From NCBI RefSeq assembly GCF_009830945.1, contig NZ_VWVV01000025.1, positions 50,762 to 114,761 on the forward strand: DNA of 64,000 nucleotides, in the 5' to 3' direction. Shown here in pieces: positions 24,785 to 33,450 of this stretch; positions within the stretch are counted from its first letter, which is position 1, and every line of letters begins with the position of its first letter. This DNA is from Nocardiopsis sp. FR4. GTDB taxonomy: Bacteria; Actinomycetota; Actinomycetes; Streptosporangiales; Streptosporangiaceae. A program made the translations under genes and the position numbers. The notes under the pieces were generated by a model. It saw only the letters and a list, made by a program, of their open reading frames with translations, searched no databases and was not told the origin of the DNA.

Positions 24785-25951
24785 GTGGACAGGGGACCGG
24801 TACGGGCAATGGCGACGACGGGGGCGATGGCCCTCGTCCTGACACTGGTCGGTGCGGGCGACGTGCCCGCCGCCTCGGCCGCGCCACGACGGGACGTGCC
24901 GATCTGGCCGGTCGAGACCGGGTGGCCCTTCCCCGACATCCCGGGCACCTCGGGTCCCAGCACTCCTTCCGGTCCCTCCGCTCCCGGCGGGGACGCGTGC
25001 GCGGTCTCGGAGATCCTCGAACCCTCGTGCGGCGTCTGGTGGGGGGCCAGCCCCTACCAGGACCGGGTCGAGCCGCTGGAACAGGCGGTCAACCGGCGCA
25101 TGGACATCGTCTACACCTGGCGGGGCGTCGACCAGGCCGACATCCCCGGCCGGCGCGAACTCCGGATGGTCGCCGAGGGCCGGTTCGTGCACACCAACAT
25201 CGAAGCCCGCCGGTTCACCCGCTCCGGCCGTCCGGACATCGCCTACCGGTCCATCATCAACGGTGAGTTCGACCACACCCTGCGCGCCCAGGCGCGCACC
25301 ATCGCGGGGCTGGAGGTGCCCTACTTCGTCACCTTCGACCACGAGGCCGACGCCAACAAGCGCTACAACAGGCGCGGCACCCCCGAGGAGTTCGTGCGCG
25401 CCTGGCGGCACATCGTGGACCTGTACCGCGAGGAGGGCGCCGACAACGCCGTCTGGGTGTGGAACGTGACCGGCTGGGAGGGCAACCTCGACCGGCTGCC
25501 GGGCCTGTGGCCGGGCAACGACTACGTCGACTGGCTCAGCTGGGAGGCGTACAACATGACCAACTGCGACACCCAGCCCCACTGGAAGCACGTGGTCTCC
25601 TTCGAGGAGTCCCTGCGCCCGGCCTACGAGTGGGTGCAGAGCGAGGGGCCCAAGCACGGCATCGACCCGGACAAGCCCGTGATGATCGGCGAGATGGGCA
25701 CCACCCACATCGGCGCCCGGGAGACCCGCGAGTGGTACACCGCGATCCCCGAGGTGCTGCGCCGCTACGAGCGCGTGCGCGCGGTCAAGGTGTGGGACAA
25801 CAAGGTCTCCCCGAGCTGCGACTTCCGGATCCAGGCCGACCGGTACGCCCGCCAGGGCTTCACGGAGGCCGGACGCGACCCCTACGTCAACCTGCCCGAC
25901 CACGTGCGCGACCTCATCGAGGACGCCCGGCGGCTCGGAACGCGGCGGTGA
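24785..25951 (+). CDS. Secreted GH26-like glycoside hydrolase
   Basis: 388 residues from GTG 24785 with AGGAGG 8 bases upstream. A signal peptide ends at AASAA, about residue 34, and a Pro/Ser/Gly linker follows (about 55-75). The barrel shows GVWWGASPYQD, YFVTFDHEADAN (His-Glu acid/base pair of the GH26 type), VWVWNVTGWEGN, WLSWEAYNMTN and VMIGEMGTTH (nucleophile Glu). GH26 enzymes cut beta-mannans or mixed-linkage glucans. Set at the end of the plus arm, it may trim or release the exopolysaccharide. Its stop is only 3 bases from the convergent glycosyltransferase stop. Confidence 0.75.
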   Translation: MDRGPVRAMATTGAMALVLTLVGAGDVPAASAAPRRDVPIWPVETGWPFPDIPGTSGPSTPSGPSAPGGDACAVSEILEPSCGVWWGASPYQDRVEPLEQAVNRRMDIVYTWRGVDQADIPGRRELRMVAEGRFVHTNIEARRFTRSGRPDIAYRSIINGEFDHTLRAQARTIAGLEVPYFVTFDHEADANKRYNRRGTPEEFVRAWRHIVDLYREEGADNAVWVWNVTGWEGNLDRLPGLWPGNDYVDWLSWEAYNMTNCDTQPHWKHVVSFEESLRPAYEWVQSEGPKHGIDPDKPVMIGEMGTTHIGARETREWYTAIPEVLRRYERVRAVKVWDNKVSPSCDFRIQADRYARQGFTEAGRDPYVNLPDHVRDLIEDARRLGTRR

Positions 25952-25954
25952 GGC

Positions 25955-27523
25955 TCACAGGCCCCGGCCGCGCAGGTGCAGCGCCCGCATGATCCATCCC
26001 GCGGGCACCCCGCACACCACCATCAGCGCCAGGTGGGCGCGGGCCTCGGCGGGGCGGTGGCGGACCGTGGCGGCGATCCACCGCAGGGCGGCGCCGCGGT
26101 TCCCGGCCGCCGCCTCGGCGAAGGCGATCTGCCCCGCCACCCGCGCGTAGCCCCGGGGTACCAGCGCGAACTCGGGATAGCGGTCCAGGAGCCAGCGCAG
26201 AGCGGTGGCGATGGTCCGCCAGCGGCCGGAGAAGTGCGAGCGGCGGTGCCAGAGCACGCGCACGCCCGGCTCGGGGATGTTGCGGATGGGGCCGCGCCGG
26301 GCCAGGCGCAGCAGGAGCTCGTAGTCCTCGGCGTAGCTGCCGGGGATCTCCTCGCTGACCGTCCCGCACCCGCCGATCATGGCGCGGCGCCGGATGAGGA
26401 ACGTGGAGGGGTGGAGCTCGGTGAGCCGCGACCCCAGCAGGTCGCCGAAGGTGACGCTGGTGCGGTCCAGGGTGCGCACCGACTCGGCCCGGTCGTAGAC
26501 CACCCGGATGCCGCAGCACACCATCTCGGTACCCGGCTCGTCGAGCATGACCCGCACCTGCGCCCGGAGCTTGCCGGCCAGCCAGGTGTCGTCGTCGTCG
26601 CAGAAGGCGACCAGGTCGGTGTCGGCCGCGAGCAGCCCGGTGTTGCGCGCCCCGGCCAGCCCGGGTGTCAGCGTGTTGGTCACCACCCGCACGGGGCGCC
26701 GCCCCTCCGCCCGCGCCAGCGAGGGGTCGGGCTGGTCGTTGTCGAAGACCACGATGGTGGTGATCCGGCCGGGGTAGTCCTGTTCGGCGATCGCGCGCAG
26801 GGTGCGGCGCAGCAGCTCGGGCCGGTCCCGGGTGGGGACCACCACGGTCACCTCGGGCCAGGCCGCGGGGGTCCGGTCGGCCTCGGGGGCCCGGTCCGGG
26901 CCGGCCGCCGGAGCGGCCGGGGAGACGGCGGCCCCCGCCGCCGCGGGCCGCTCGGCGAGGCTCCCCGTGGTCCCGGGACCCGCGAGCAGCTCGATGAGCT
27001 CCCCGGCGCGCAGCGCGGCCCGCTCGGCGCGGTCGTCGTCGCCCGGCGGCACCCGGAACTCCCCGGGCTCGGCGAGCGCCCGGTCCACCAGCGCGACCAG
27101 CTCCTGCGGGGTGGCGCAGGCGCGCACCCGGCCCGCCTCCTCCAGCCGCCGCACGAACAGGAGCTGGTGGTCGTCGACGTGCTCGCCCAGCTCGGGGTCG
27201 CGCGGGACCACGATCGGCAGGCGGCCCGCCGCGCGGGCCTGGACGATCGTGCCCGGACCCCCGTGCGTGATGACCACCCGCGCCCCCCGCATGCGACCGC
27301 CCAGCTCCTCGCCGGGCAGGAACGGGGTGCCCGCGGCCACGGAGGGCGGCGAGCTGTGCCCGTGCTGGACCAGGAAGCGCAGGCCGGGCCGGTGCCGGGC
27401 GCACTCGTCGACCCAGCGGACCAGCCGGTCGAAGGAGTGGTGGTCGGTGCCGAGGCTGACCACCACGTCGGGGTGGCCGCTGTCGTCGGGGCGCGGGGCG
27501 GGGCGGGTGATCTGTTCGGTCAA
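25955..27523 (-). CDS. Two-domain glycosyltransferase: Alg13-like plus GT2
   Basis: 522 residues from TTG 27523, overlapping the stop of the Alg14-like gene by 4 bases (TTGA). Residues about 15-185 are a GT28/Alg13-type donor domain (VVVSLGTDHHSFDRL, VITHGGPGTIVQARAAGRLP, DDHQLLFVRRL). After an Ala/Pro-rich linker (about 190-230) comes a GT2 domain with EVTVVVPTRDRPELLRRTL, VVFDNDQPD, FCDDDDTWLAGK (DxD site) and a YAEDYELLLRLAR block. It therefore holds two transferases in one chain and pairs with the membrane-anchoring Alg14-like subunit. Likely role: adding two sugars to the repeat unit. Confidence 0.82.
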   Translation of the reverse strand: MTEQITRPAPRPDDSGHPDVVVSLGTDHHSFDRLVRWVDECARHRPGLRFLVQHGHSSPPSVAAGTPFLPGEELGGRMRGARVVITHGGPGTIVQARAAGRLPIVVPRDPELGEHVDDHQLLFVRRLEEAGRVRACATPQELVALVDRALAEPGEFRVPPGDDDRAERAALRAGELIELLAGPGTTGSLAERPAAAGAAVSPAAPAAGPDRAPEADRTPAAWPEVTVVVPTRDRPELLRRTLRAIAEQDYPGRITTIVVFDNDQPDPSLARAEGRRPVRVVTNTLTPGLAGARNTGLLAADTDLVAFCDDDDTWLAGKLRAQVRVMLDEPGTEMVCCGIRVVYDRAESVRTLDRTSVTFGDLLGSRLTELHPSTFLIRRRAMIGGCGTVSEEIPGSYAEDYELLLRLARRGPIRNIPEPGVRVLWHRRSHFSGRWRTIATALRWLLDRYPEFALVPRGYARVAGQIAFAEAAAGNRGAALRWIAATVRHRPAEARAHLALMVVCGVPAGWIMRALHLRGRGL

Positions 27524-27978
27524 AGCAGCGGTCCTACCGTGATGGCGGTCGGCATGAAGGCGCGCTGTTCCTCCCACTGGGCGAGGAACAGCCGGGTGAA
27601 GGGACGGCACAGGCGGGCGGTGAGCGTGGGCGTGTCGATGCGGTCGTAGACCTCGATGTAGACGGTGGGGATCCGCAGCATCCAGGCCAGCACGAAGAAC
27701 GGCAGGGCCACACCGGCCCCGGTGGTGACCACCACGCGGGGGCGCCAGCGGCGCAGGACGCCGACCGCCAGCCAGGTGTTGCGCACCAGGTTGCCCAGGT
27801 GGCGGGTGGTGGGATGGAAGGCCCACCGGACGCGCTCGCCGTCCAGGACGGACTCGGCGTCGGGGGTGCGGAAGGTCACCCAGACCCGCTCCTGGTCCCG
27901 CCACCAGGGGCGCAGGGAGCGCAGTTGGGCCAGGTGCCCTCCGCTGGAGGCCACCAGGAGGACCGGTCGAGAAGACAT
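27520..27978 (-). CDS. Alg14-like membrane subunit of a two-part glycosyltransferase
   Basis: 152 residues from ATG 27978 behind AAGGATG. Typical of the Alg14/PssD/CpsF family: VLLVASSGGHLAQLRSLRPW at the start, then VVVTTGAGVALPFFVLAW and IPTVYIEVYDRID. In such pairs this protein anchors the catalytic Alg13-type partner at the membrane and binds the lipid acceptor. The partner domain is encoded directly downstream with a 4-base overlap, so the pair is translationally coupled. Confidence 0.87.
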   Translation of the reverse strand: MSSRPVLLVASSGGHLAQLRSLRPWWRDQERVWVTFRTPDAESVLDGERVRWAFHPTTRHLGNLVRNTWLAVGVLRRWRPRVVVTTGAGVALPFFVLAWMLRIPTVYIEVYDRIDTPTLTARLCRPFTRLFLAQWEEQRAFMPTAITVGPLL

Positions 27979-28125
27979 GACGTCATCCTTTCATAACTCT
28001 GTGTAGTCACGGTGGGATCGCCGCAGGCGTTCCGGAAAGTCCGCCCCCGGTTCCGCCGAAGCGATGCGGACGATCCCCCGCCCCCGCCTCCGCCCCCGGG
28101 CGCGGAACGCGGTGTGCGGCGGGTC

Positions 28126-29823
28126 TCAGCGGCGCGTGCTCAGAGCCAACGTGCGGCGCAGTGACCACACCGTTCCCAGGTGTCCCAGAGTGCCCGCGGC
28201 CACCGCCGCGGCCAGGGCCGCGATCCCGCCGCCGGACGCCGCGCCCACCGCCAGCGGGAGCGCGCCGAACCACACCAGGGTGCTGGCCGCGGCGACCGCC
28301 ACCGGCCGGTGGAAGGGGTGCAGCGCCACGCTGGACCGCAGCTGCCACAGCGGCGACACCTTGCGCACCAGCATCGCGGCCACCAGGGCCAGGGCCGCCC
28401 CCGCCGCCCCGGCCACGGGCACCAGGGCCACGCACACCAGGACGTTGACCGCCAACGACAGCACGTTGTTCAGCAGGTTGAGCCGGGTGCGCCCGGTCAT
28501 CGCCAGGACCACGTCGCCCATCCCGAGCGCGGCGGCCAGCAGCTGTCCGGAGCACACCACGACCAGCGCGGTCACCCCGGTCGCGTAGTCCGGACCGAAC
28601 AGCCGCATCACCTCCGGGGCGAACACCAGCACCGACAGGTAAAGCGGCCACAGCAGGCACACCAGCCACGCCGCCCCCGCCTGGTACAGGGAGCGCACAC
28701 CCTCGTGGTCGTCGGCCGCCAGCTGTTCGGCGAACCGGGGCTGCGCCGCGTACAGCACCGCCTGCGTGCCGAACTGGCCGACCACCATGATCCGGGTGGC
28801 CGCCGTGAACACCGCCGCGCCGGTCAGCCCGCCCAACAGCGCCACCAGCACCACGCCGCCCCGCTGCACGCCCATCTGGGCGACCCCGGCCGCCGCGCGG
28901 GGTAGCGCGAACGACCAGAACGTCCGGGCGTCCACCGGCCCCTCGGCCACCAGATCCCCCGGGGTCCCGGAAAACCCTTTGTTCTCCTTGATCTCGACGG
29001 CTACGGTTTCGGTCGCACTGACGACACCTGGCGACGCCCGCTCCGGGACCGTTCCCACCGGGGCGCCGCCCGGGGCCGCGGCACTCCGGGGAGCCCCGGC
29101 CGCCGTTCCCGGCGCGCGGGGTGGTGCGGGGCGTTCGGGCTCCGCGCCCGCCGGGCCCCCCTCGTTCCGCGCGGCCTCGGCGGCGGTCCTGCGCAGGACC
29201 CCGCCCAGCCAGCACCAGGCCAGCAGCGCGGCGGGCAGGTACGGCCCCGCCCACGCCAGGGCCAGCAGCCCCGCCGAGCCGGTGACCGCGACCGTTCCCA
29301 CCAGCGCCACCTGCGCCAACGGTCGTCCCACCTTGTCCACCAGCACGGTTCCGGACATGTCGTGGTGGGCCCGGGTCGCGGCCAGCGCCGTCTCGGTCAG
29401 CACCGCGAACGGCAGGAACAGGGCCAGCAGCCGCAGGTAGACCTCCGCGTCCCCGCCGCCCAGCGCCCCTCCCAGCGGACCGGCGAGGACCAGCAGCAGC
29501 ACCGCCGCCGCGCACGCCGCCAGCACCGCCGGGCCCGAGGCCAGCCGCAGCAGCCGGGGCACGCCCCCCCGCCCGCCCAGCACGCGCATCCGGGCGATGA
29601 AGTACACCAGCCCGTCCGGGGCGCCCAGGTTGGCCACCGCCGCCGCGAGGAGGAACACCGACGTCGCCGCGAACAGCAGTCCCGCCGTCTCCTGGGAGAA
29701 GGCCCGGGTGACCGCCACGATCAGCGCGAGGTTCAGCGCGGCGCCGACCGCCGCGCCCGCCATGTTGACCGCGCCGCCGCGCAGCACCCGGCGCAGCCCC
29801 GACCCCTCCGCCACCGCGCTCAC
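28126..29823 (-). CDS. Polysaccharide flippase (Wzx/MVF type)
   Basis: 565 residues with about 12 hydrophobic helices spread over the length, starting GGAVNMAGAAVGAALNLALI. It also has the family-like stretches LGAPDGLVYFIARMR and LLNNVLSLAVNVLVC. A cytoplasmic Pro/Ala/Gly-rich loop of about 100 residues (about 215-310) splits the two halves, unusually long for the family. It would turn undecaprenyl-linked repeat units to the outer membrane face. GTG 29823 was chosen because it overlaps the upstream stop as GTGA. GTG 29850 and other GTGs nearby are alternatives; none has a clear ribosome binding site. Confidence 0.85.
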   Translation of the reverse strand: MSAVAEGSGLRRVLRGGAVNMAGAAVGAALNLALIVAVTRAFSQETAGLLFAATSVFLLAAAVANLGAPDGLVYFIARMRVLGGRGGVPRLLRLASGPAVLAACAAAVLLLVLAGPLGGALGGGDAEVYLRLLALFLPFAVLTETALAATRAHHDMSGTVLVDKVGRPLAQVALVGTVAVTGSAGLLALAWAGPYLPAALLAWCWLGGVLRRTAAEAARNEGGPAGAEPERPAPPRAPGTAAGAPRSAAAPGGAPVGTVPERASPGVVSATETVAVEIKENKGFSGTPGDLVAEGPVDARTFWSFALPRAAAGVAQMGVQRGGVVLVALLGGLTGAAVFTAATRIMVVGQFGTQAVLYAAQPRFAEQLAADDHEGVRSLYQAGAAWLVCLLWPLYLSVLVFAPEVMRLFGPDYATGVTALVVVCSGQLLAAALGMGDVVLAMTGRTRLNLLNNVLSLAVNVLVCVALVPVAGAAGAALALVAAMLVRKVSPLWQLRSSVALHPFHRPVAVAAASTLVWFGALPLAVGAASGGGIAALAAAVAAGTLGHLGTVWSLRRTLALSTRR

Positions 29824-30695
29824 GCCCGCCACGAGGGCGTGCGCCCCCACCAGGCGGCGAGGAGGCGGTCGCTGTCGGCGAACACGGCGGTCAGCTCCGC
29901 GCGCAACCCCTCCGGCATCCGCGACCGGGCGCGCGCGTTGTGCCGCCCGGGCGCGTTCCCCGGCCCCGGCGGCAGCCCGAGGAACCGCTCGATCCCGGCC
30001 AGCGCCTCGGCGGTGCCGTCGAACAGGTCGGCGTGGTCCACCACGTGCAGGCGGTCGCGCCCCAGGTGCTTCTCCAACCGCACCAGCTGGTCCACGTAGC
30101 GGCCGCGCGCCACGTACCCGTGGTGCTGGTGGGAATGGGAGCGGTACCCGGGGTCGGCCAGGATCCGCTCCTCCTCACCGGCCAGCCGCCGCGGCTCCAA
30201 CTCCAGGGCCCGCGCGAAGTCCTCGGTCTCGAATCCCCGCGCGCGCTCGTGCGCGTGCGCGGAGTAGGCCCGCTCCACCGGGTCGCGCAGGACCACCACC
30301 ACCCGCACGTCCGGCAGGTCGCGGGCGATCCGCTCGGCGGCCAGGGGGTGGAACAGGTAGTACGGGCTGGACTCGACCACCCGTGTCCGGGGGCGCCCCC
30401 CGCGCGCCCGCAGTGCCGCGCGGGTCGGGAAGTGCGCCCGGTACCAGTCCAGGCCGCGGTCGTAGTCGGTGTCGAAGAAGTGCACCCCCTTGCGCAGTGT
30501 GGGGCCGGTGACCGCCGGGTGCCGGCACAGCGCCTTGAACAGCGACGTCGTGCCCGCGCGCTGCGCCCCGCAGATGAGGATGTCGGGCAGCGCCCGGGCC
30601 CCGCTGGTGGCCCGGCCCAGGCCGTCCGCCAGGGGCAGCAGGGCCCGCCGCGTGGGGACGGACAGGCGGGAGAACAGGGCGGAACGGGTGGGCAT
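29820..30695 (-). CDS. PAPS-dependent sulfotransferase, copy 2
   Basis: 291 residues from ATG 30695 behind GAGGA. ILICGAQRAGTTSLFKAL (5'-phosphosulfate loop) and VVVVLRDPVERAYSAHAHE (3'-phosphate site) are the standard motifs. KGVHFFDTDYDRGLDWY and ESSPYYLFHP resemble heparan-sulfate and NodH-type carbohydrate sulfotransferases. It is clearly a different subfamily from the enzyme at 23745-24671. It sits inside the minus arm between the APH-like and flippase genes and overlaps the flippase start by 4 bases, so sulfation is built into the assembly operon. Confidence 0.9.
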   Translation of the reverse strand: MPTRSALFSRLSVPTRRALLPLADGLGRATSGARALPDILICGAQRAGTTSLFKALCRHPAVTGPTLRKGVHFFDTDYDRGLDWYRAHFPTRAALRARGGRPRTRVVESSPYYLFHPLAAERIARDLPDVRVVVVLRDPVERAYSAHAHERARGFETEDFARALELEPRRLAGEEERILADPGYRSHSHQHHGYVARGRYVDQLVRLEKHLGRDRLHVVDHADLFDGTAEALAGIERFLGLPPGPGNAPGRHNARARSRMPEGLRAELTAVFADSDRLLAAWWGRTPSWRA

Positions 30696-30799
30696 GGCGT
30701 GGTCCTCGTCTCGCGGGTGCGGTCGGTCCGGCCCCCGGGCGCGGCGGCCGGTGTCGGCGGTTCTCCCGGCGCGGTCCGCCGGTCCCCGCCCGGGGCCGG

Positions 30800-32023
30800 T
30801 CAGGCCCCGAGGGCGGCCTCGTGGGCCGCCCTGTCCTGGAGCCCCTCCAGGGCGGGCAACAGCCAGTCGTCCACGGCGGCCAGGTGGCCGCCGCTCTCGT
30901 CCTGGCGGTCGTGCAGGTACCGGGTGGCCAGGTCGATCAGGTACAGGGCCATCACCGTGGACACCGTGTGCGGCCGCACGCCGGTCTCGGCCACGAGCGG
31001 GTCGCACAGCAGCCGCGAACCGCTCTCCAGCCACCGGTGCACGCCGGGGTGGACCCCGTCCTGCACGCACTCGTTGAGGTCGTAGTGCAGCGCGTCGAAG
31101 CCCGCGGGGGCGTCCAGCGCCAGCCGCTCCCAGTCCCACACGAACGCGCGCCGCGCGGTGCTGGCGATGTTCCAGCGGGTCAGGTCGCCGTGCCAGGCCC
31201 CGAAGGGCACGTACACGTCCGGCAGGCGGCGCAGCGCCGCGCGCAGCGGTCCCACCTCCGGGCGCGTGCCCAGCCGCACGATCCGCTCCTCCAGCGACCG
31301 CCGGTAGGGGCTCTCGGAGAGTCTGCGCCGCCGCACCCGGGCCAGGCCGACGATCTGCGTCACGCAGCGCAGCAGCTGGCGGCGGGTGGGGCGGTCGGTC
31401 TGGTCGCCGACCGGCAGGGCCTCCTGCACCAGCAGGGGGTGCCCGTTCCACTCGCCCGAGTGCAGCAGCCGGGGGACGGTCACGTCCCGCAGGCGCGCCT
31501 CGGCCAGGTGGCGCAGGGCCCGCGTCTCCGAGCGCACCAGGCGCGCGGTCAGGTCGTTGACGGCCACCTTGGCGTAGCCGATCGTCCGCCCGCCGGGGGT
31601 GAGCAGCAGGAGCACCGGTTTGCGGTTGGCCCGGGGCGGGCCCACGTGGATGGCGATGGCCAGGTCGCGGTCCAGCGCCGACGTGAGCGCGTGCTCGATT
31701 CCGGGCCCCGCCCCCACGTACAGCCGGTCGCGCAGCAGCAGGGGGGCCAGGCCGCTGGCGAACGCGCCGGTCAGCAGCAGGGTGCGGGCCCTCTCCCGGA
31801 GCGAGTGCCCCTGGGCGAAGGAGGTGATGCCCCGGATGGCCGCCGCCCGGTCGTGCGCGGGCAGGATCACCCGGGGGTTGCGGGCGCTCGGCACCGGCAG
31901 GTACTGCTTTCCCCGGTCGCGGCGGGCCGTGCGCCGCATGCCCCGGTCGCCCGGCCCGAGCAGGCCGCCGCACGGCCACAGGACCGCGGCCAGGTCCGTC
32001 AGGTAGGTCGTCTCGCCGTTCAC
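30800..32023 (-). CDS. APH/choline-kinase-like phosphotransferase of the exopolysaccharide operon
   Basis: 407 residues from GTG 32023, overlapping the Wzy-like stop as GTGA. The C-terminal half has the aminoglycoside-phosphotransferase active site: GAWHGDLTRWNIA (catalytic Asp and Asn) and AFVWDWERLALD (metal Asp), with FDALHYDLNECVQD after it. The N-terminal half carries the nucleotide-lobe segment GYAKVAVNDLTARLVRSE. An antibiotic-resistance role is unlikely given the context. It may phosphorylate a sugar or the polymer. I do not know a named family with exactly this role. Confidence 0.7.
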   Translation of the reverse strand: MNGETTYLTDLAAVLWPCGGLLGPGDRGMRRTARRDRGKQYLPVPSARNPRVILPAHDRAAAIRGITSFAQGHSLRERARTLLLTGAFASGLAPLLLRDRLYVGAGPGIEHALTSALDRDLAIAIHVGPPRANRKPVLLLLTPGGRTIGYAKVAVNDLTARLVRSETRALRHLAEARLRDVTVPRLLHSGEWNGHPLLVQEALPVGDQTDRPTRRQLLRCVTQIVGLARVRRRRLSESPYRRSLEERIVRLGTRPEVGPLRAALRRLPDVYVPFGAWHGDLTRWNIASTARRAFVWDWERLALDAPAGFDALHYDLNECVQDGVHPGVHRWLESGSRLLCDPLVAETGVRPHTVSTVMALYLIDLATRYLHDRQDESGGHLAAVDDWLLPALEGLQDRAAHEAALGA

Positions 32024-33450
32024 CGGGGCCCCCCGCGGGTGCGCGCGGCCCCGCGCCGCCGCAGCACCGGTTCCTCGTCCCGCCAGAGCAGGGCGGCGGC
32101 GATCATGGTGACGGCCAGCGGGGACATCAGCGCGACGTAGAAGAACATGTACCAGAACAGCAGCAGCACGGTCAGCAGCGCGCCCTGCCCCACCAGGGAG
32201 CGCGCCGACCGGTAGCGCCACACGAGCCCGGCGAAGAAGGCGAGCATGAACGCGGTGCCCAGCCACCCGCTGGCGATCAGGGTCATCCACAGCTGGCCCG
32301 CGTTGCCGATGACGTGCTGGCCGCAGCCGGGGCACTCCGGGGTGGGGCCGACCGCGACCGACTCCGAGCTGCCCCGGCTCTCCCGGGTGGTGCCCCAGCC
32401 CGTGACCGGTGAAAGCTCGGCGGCCCGCACCGAGGCCGCGTTGGTCGCGGCCCGCCCGTCGTCGCTGTGCGGGGCCTCGGCCCGGGCCCGCACCACGTCG
32501 GCCAGCGGGGACGCGGCCAGCACCAGTACCGCGGCCAGCACCGCGACGGCGCAGGAGGCCACCAGGACCACCCGGCCCCGGCGCAGCCCCGCCACGGCGG
32601 CGTAGACCAGGGACAGCGCCAGTCCCGCCCACAGGGCCCGGTTCAGCGAGTGGACGACGGGGACCACCGACAGCGCGGCGGCGGCCAGCGCCCCCCAGCG
32701 CACCCAGCCGGACCCCTGGGCCACCCAGGCCACCACCAGCCACACCAACAGCAGGGAGAGCATGTAGCCCCAGGTGTTGGTGTACTCCCAGGGGGCCTTG
32801 GGGCGGGCCGACTCGTACCCGAAGATGTCCATGATCTGTGAGGACGCCGGATGCACGAGGGCCTGCACGTAGGCGTCGGAGGCCAGCGGCCCGGGCAGCA
32901 GGTACTCCAACGGCGCCGTGAACTCGAACCGGGGCGCGAACACGCCCAGGTAGCCTCCGGCGACCGTGGCCAGGCACAGCAGGGCCAGCGCGCGCACCAC
33001 CACGCGGGTGGGCAGCTCCCGCTCGGAGAGGTTGCCGACGTAGAGCAGCAGGACGGTCAGGACCAGGTAGTTGGCGGTCCGCAGCAGGGCGCCGCCGTAC
33101 CCGCCGCTGTCGGGCACCGTGCCCGGAACCTCCAGCGGGACCAGCGACAACCCCAGGACCGCCCACACCAGGAACAGCGCCCACAGCCAGAACCCCGGCG
33201 GCACCCGGAGCCCCCCGGCCCGGTGGCGCCGCACCAGCTCGGCCGCCATGGGCACCGCGAACAGCCAGTAGGCGAACTGGCCCATGCCCAGGGCCCACCA
33301 CAGCGGATACCCGGCCAGCAGCCACACCAGCGGCCGGCCGGTGGCGGGGGAGCGGTCCGCCACCGGCGGCCGCCCGGCCGTCCAGGGGATCGTGGCGGCC
33401 GTCCAGGGGTGCGCGGTCCGGGCGCCGGGCCCGGGCACGCCCCAGGCCAT
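32020..33450 (-). CDS. Wzy/O-antigen ligase-like polymerase
   Basis: 476 residues with about 11 membrane helices and a large outer loop (about 325-395, SPVTGWGTTRESRG to GQHVIGNAGQLWM), the topology of O-antigen polymerases and ligases. HVIGNAGQLWMTLIASGWLG resembles the conserved H-x-x-x-L/W segment of that superfamily. It would polymerise repeat units outside the membrane. ATG 33450 shares one base with the stop codon of the Wzz gene, and its own end overlaps the next start by four bases. Confidence 0.82.
   Translation of the reverse strand: MAWGVPGPGARTAHPWTAATIPWTAGRPPVADRSPATGRPLVWLLAGYPLWWALGMGQFAYWLFAVPMAAELVRRHRAGGLRVPPGFWLWALFLVWAVLGLSLVPLEVPGTVPDSGGYGGALLRTANYLVLTVLLLYVGNLSERELPTRVVVRALALLCLATVAGGYLGVFAPRFEFTAPLEYLLPGPLASDAYVQALVHPASSQIMDIFGYESARPKAPWEYTNTWGYMLSLLLVWLVVAWVAQGSGWVRWGALAAAALSVVPVVHSLNRALWAGLALSLVYAAVAGLRRGRVVLVASCAVAVLAAVLVLAASPLADVVRARAEAPHSDDGRAATNAASVRAAELSPVTGWGTTRESRGSSESVAVGPTPECPGCGQHVIGNAGQLWMTLIASGWLGTAFMLAFFAGLVWRYRSARSLVGQGALLTVLLLFWYMFFYVALMSPLAVTMIAAALLWRDEEPVLRRRGAARTRGGPR

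Noticed and set aside
30800..32023. Aminoglycoside resistance gene
   Set aside because: The active-site motifs fit the APH fold, but the gene is translationally coupled to polysaccharide assembly genes, so a resistance call is not supported.
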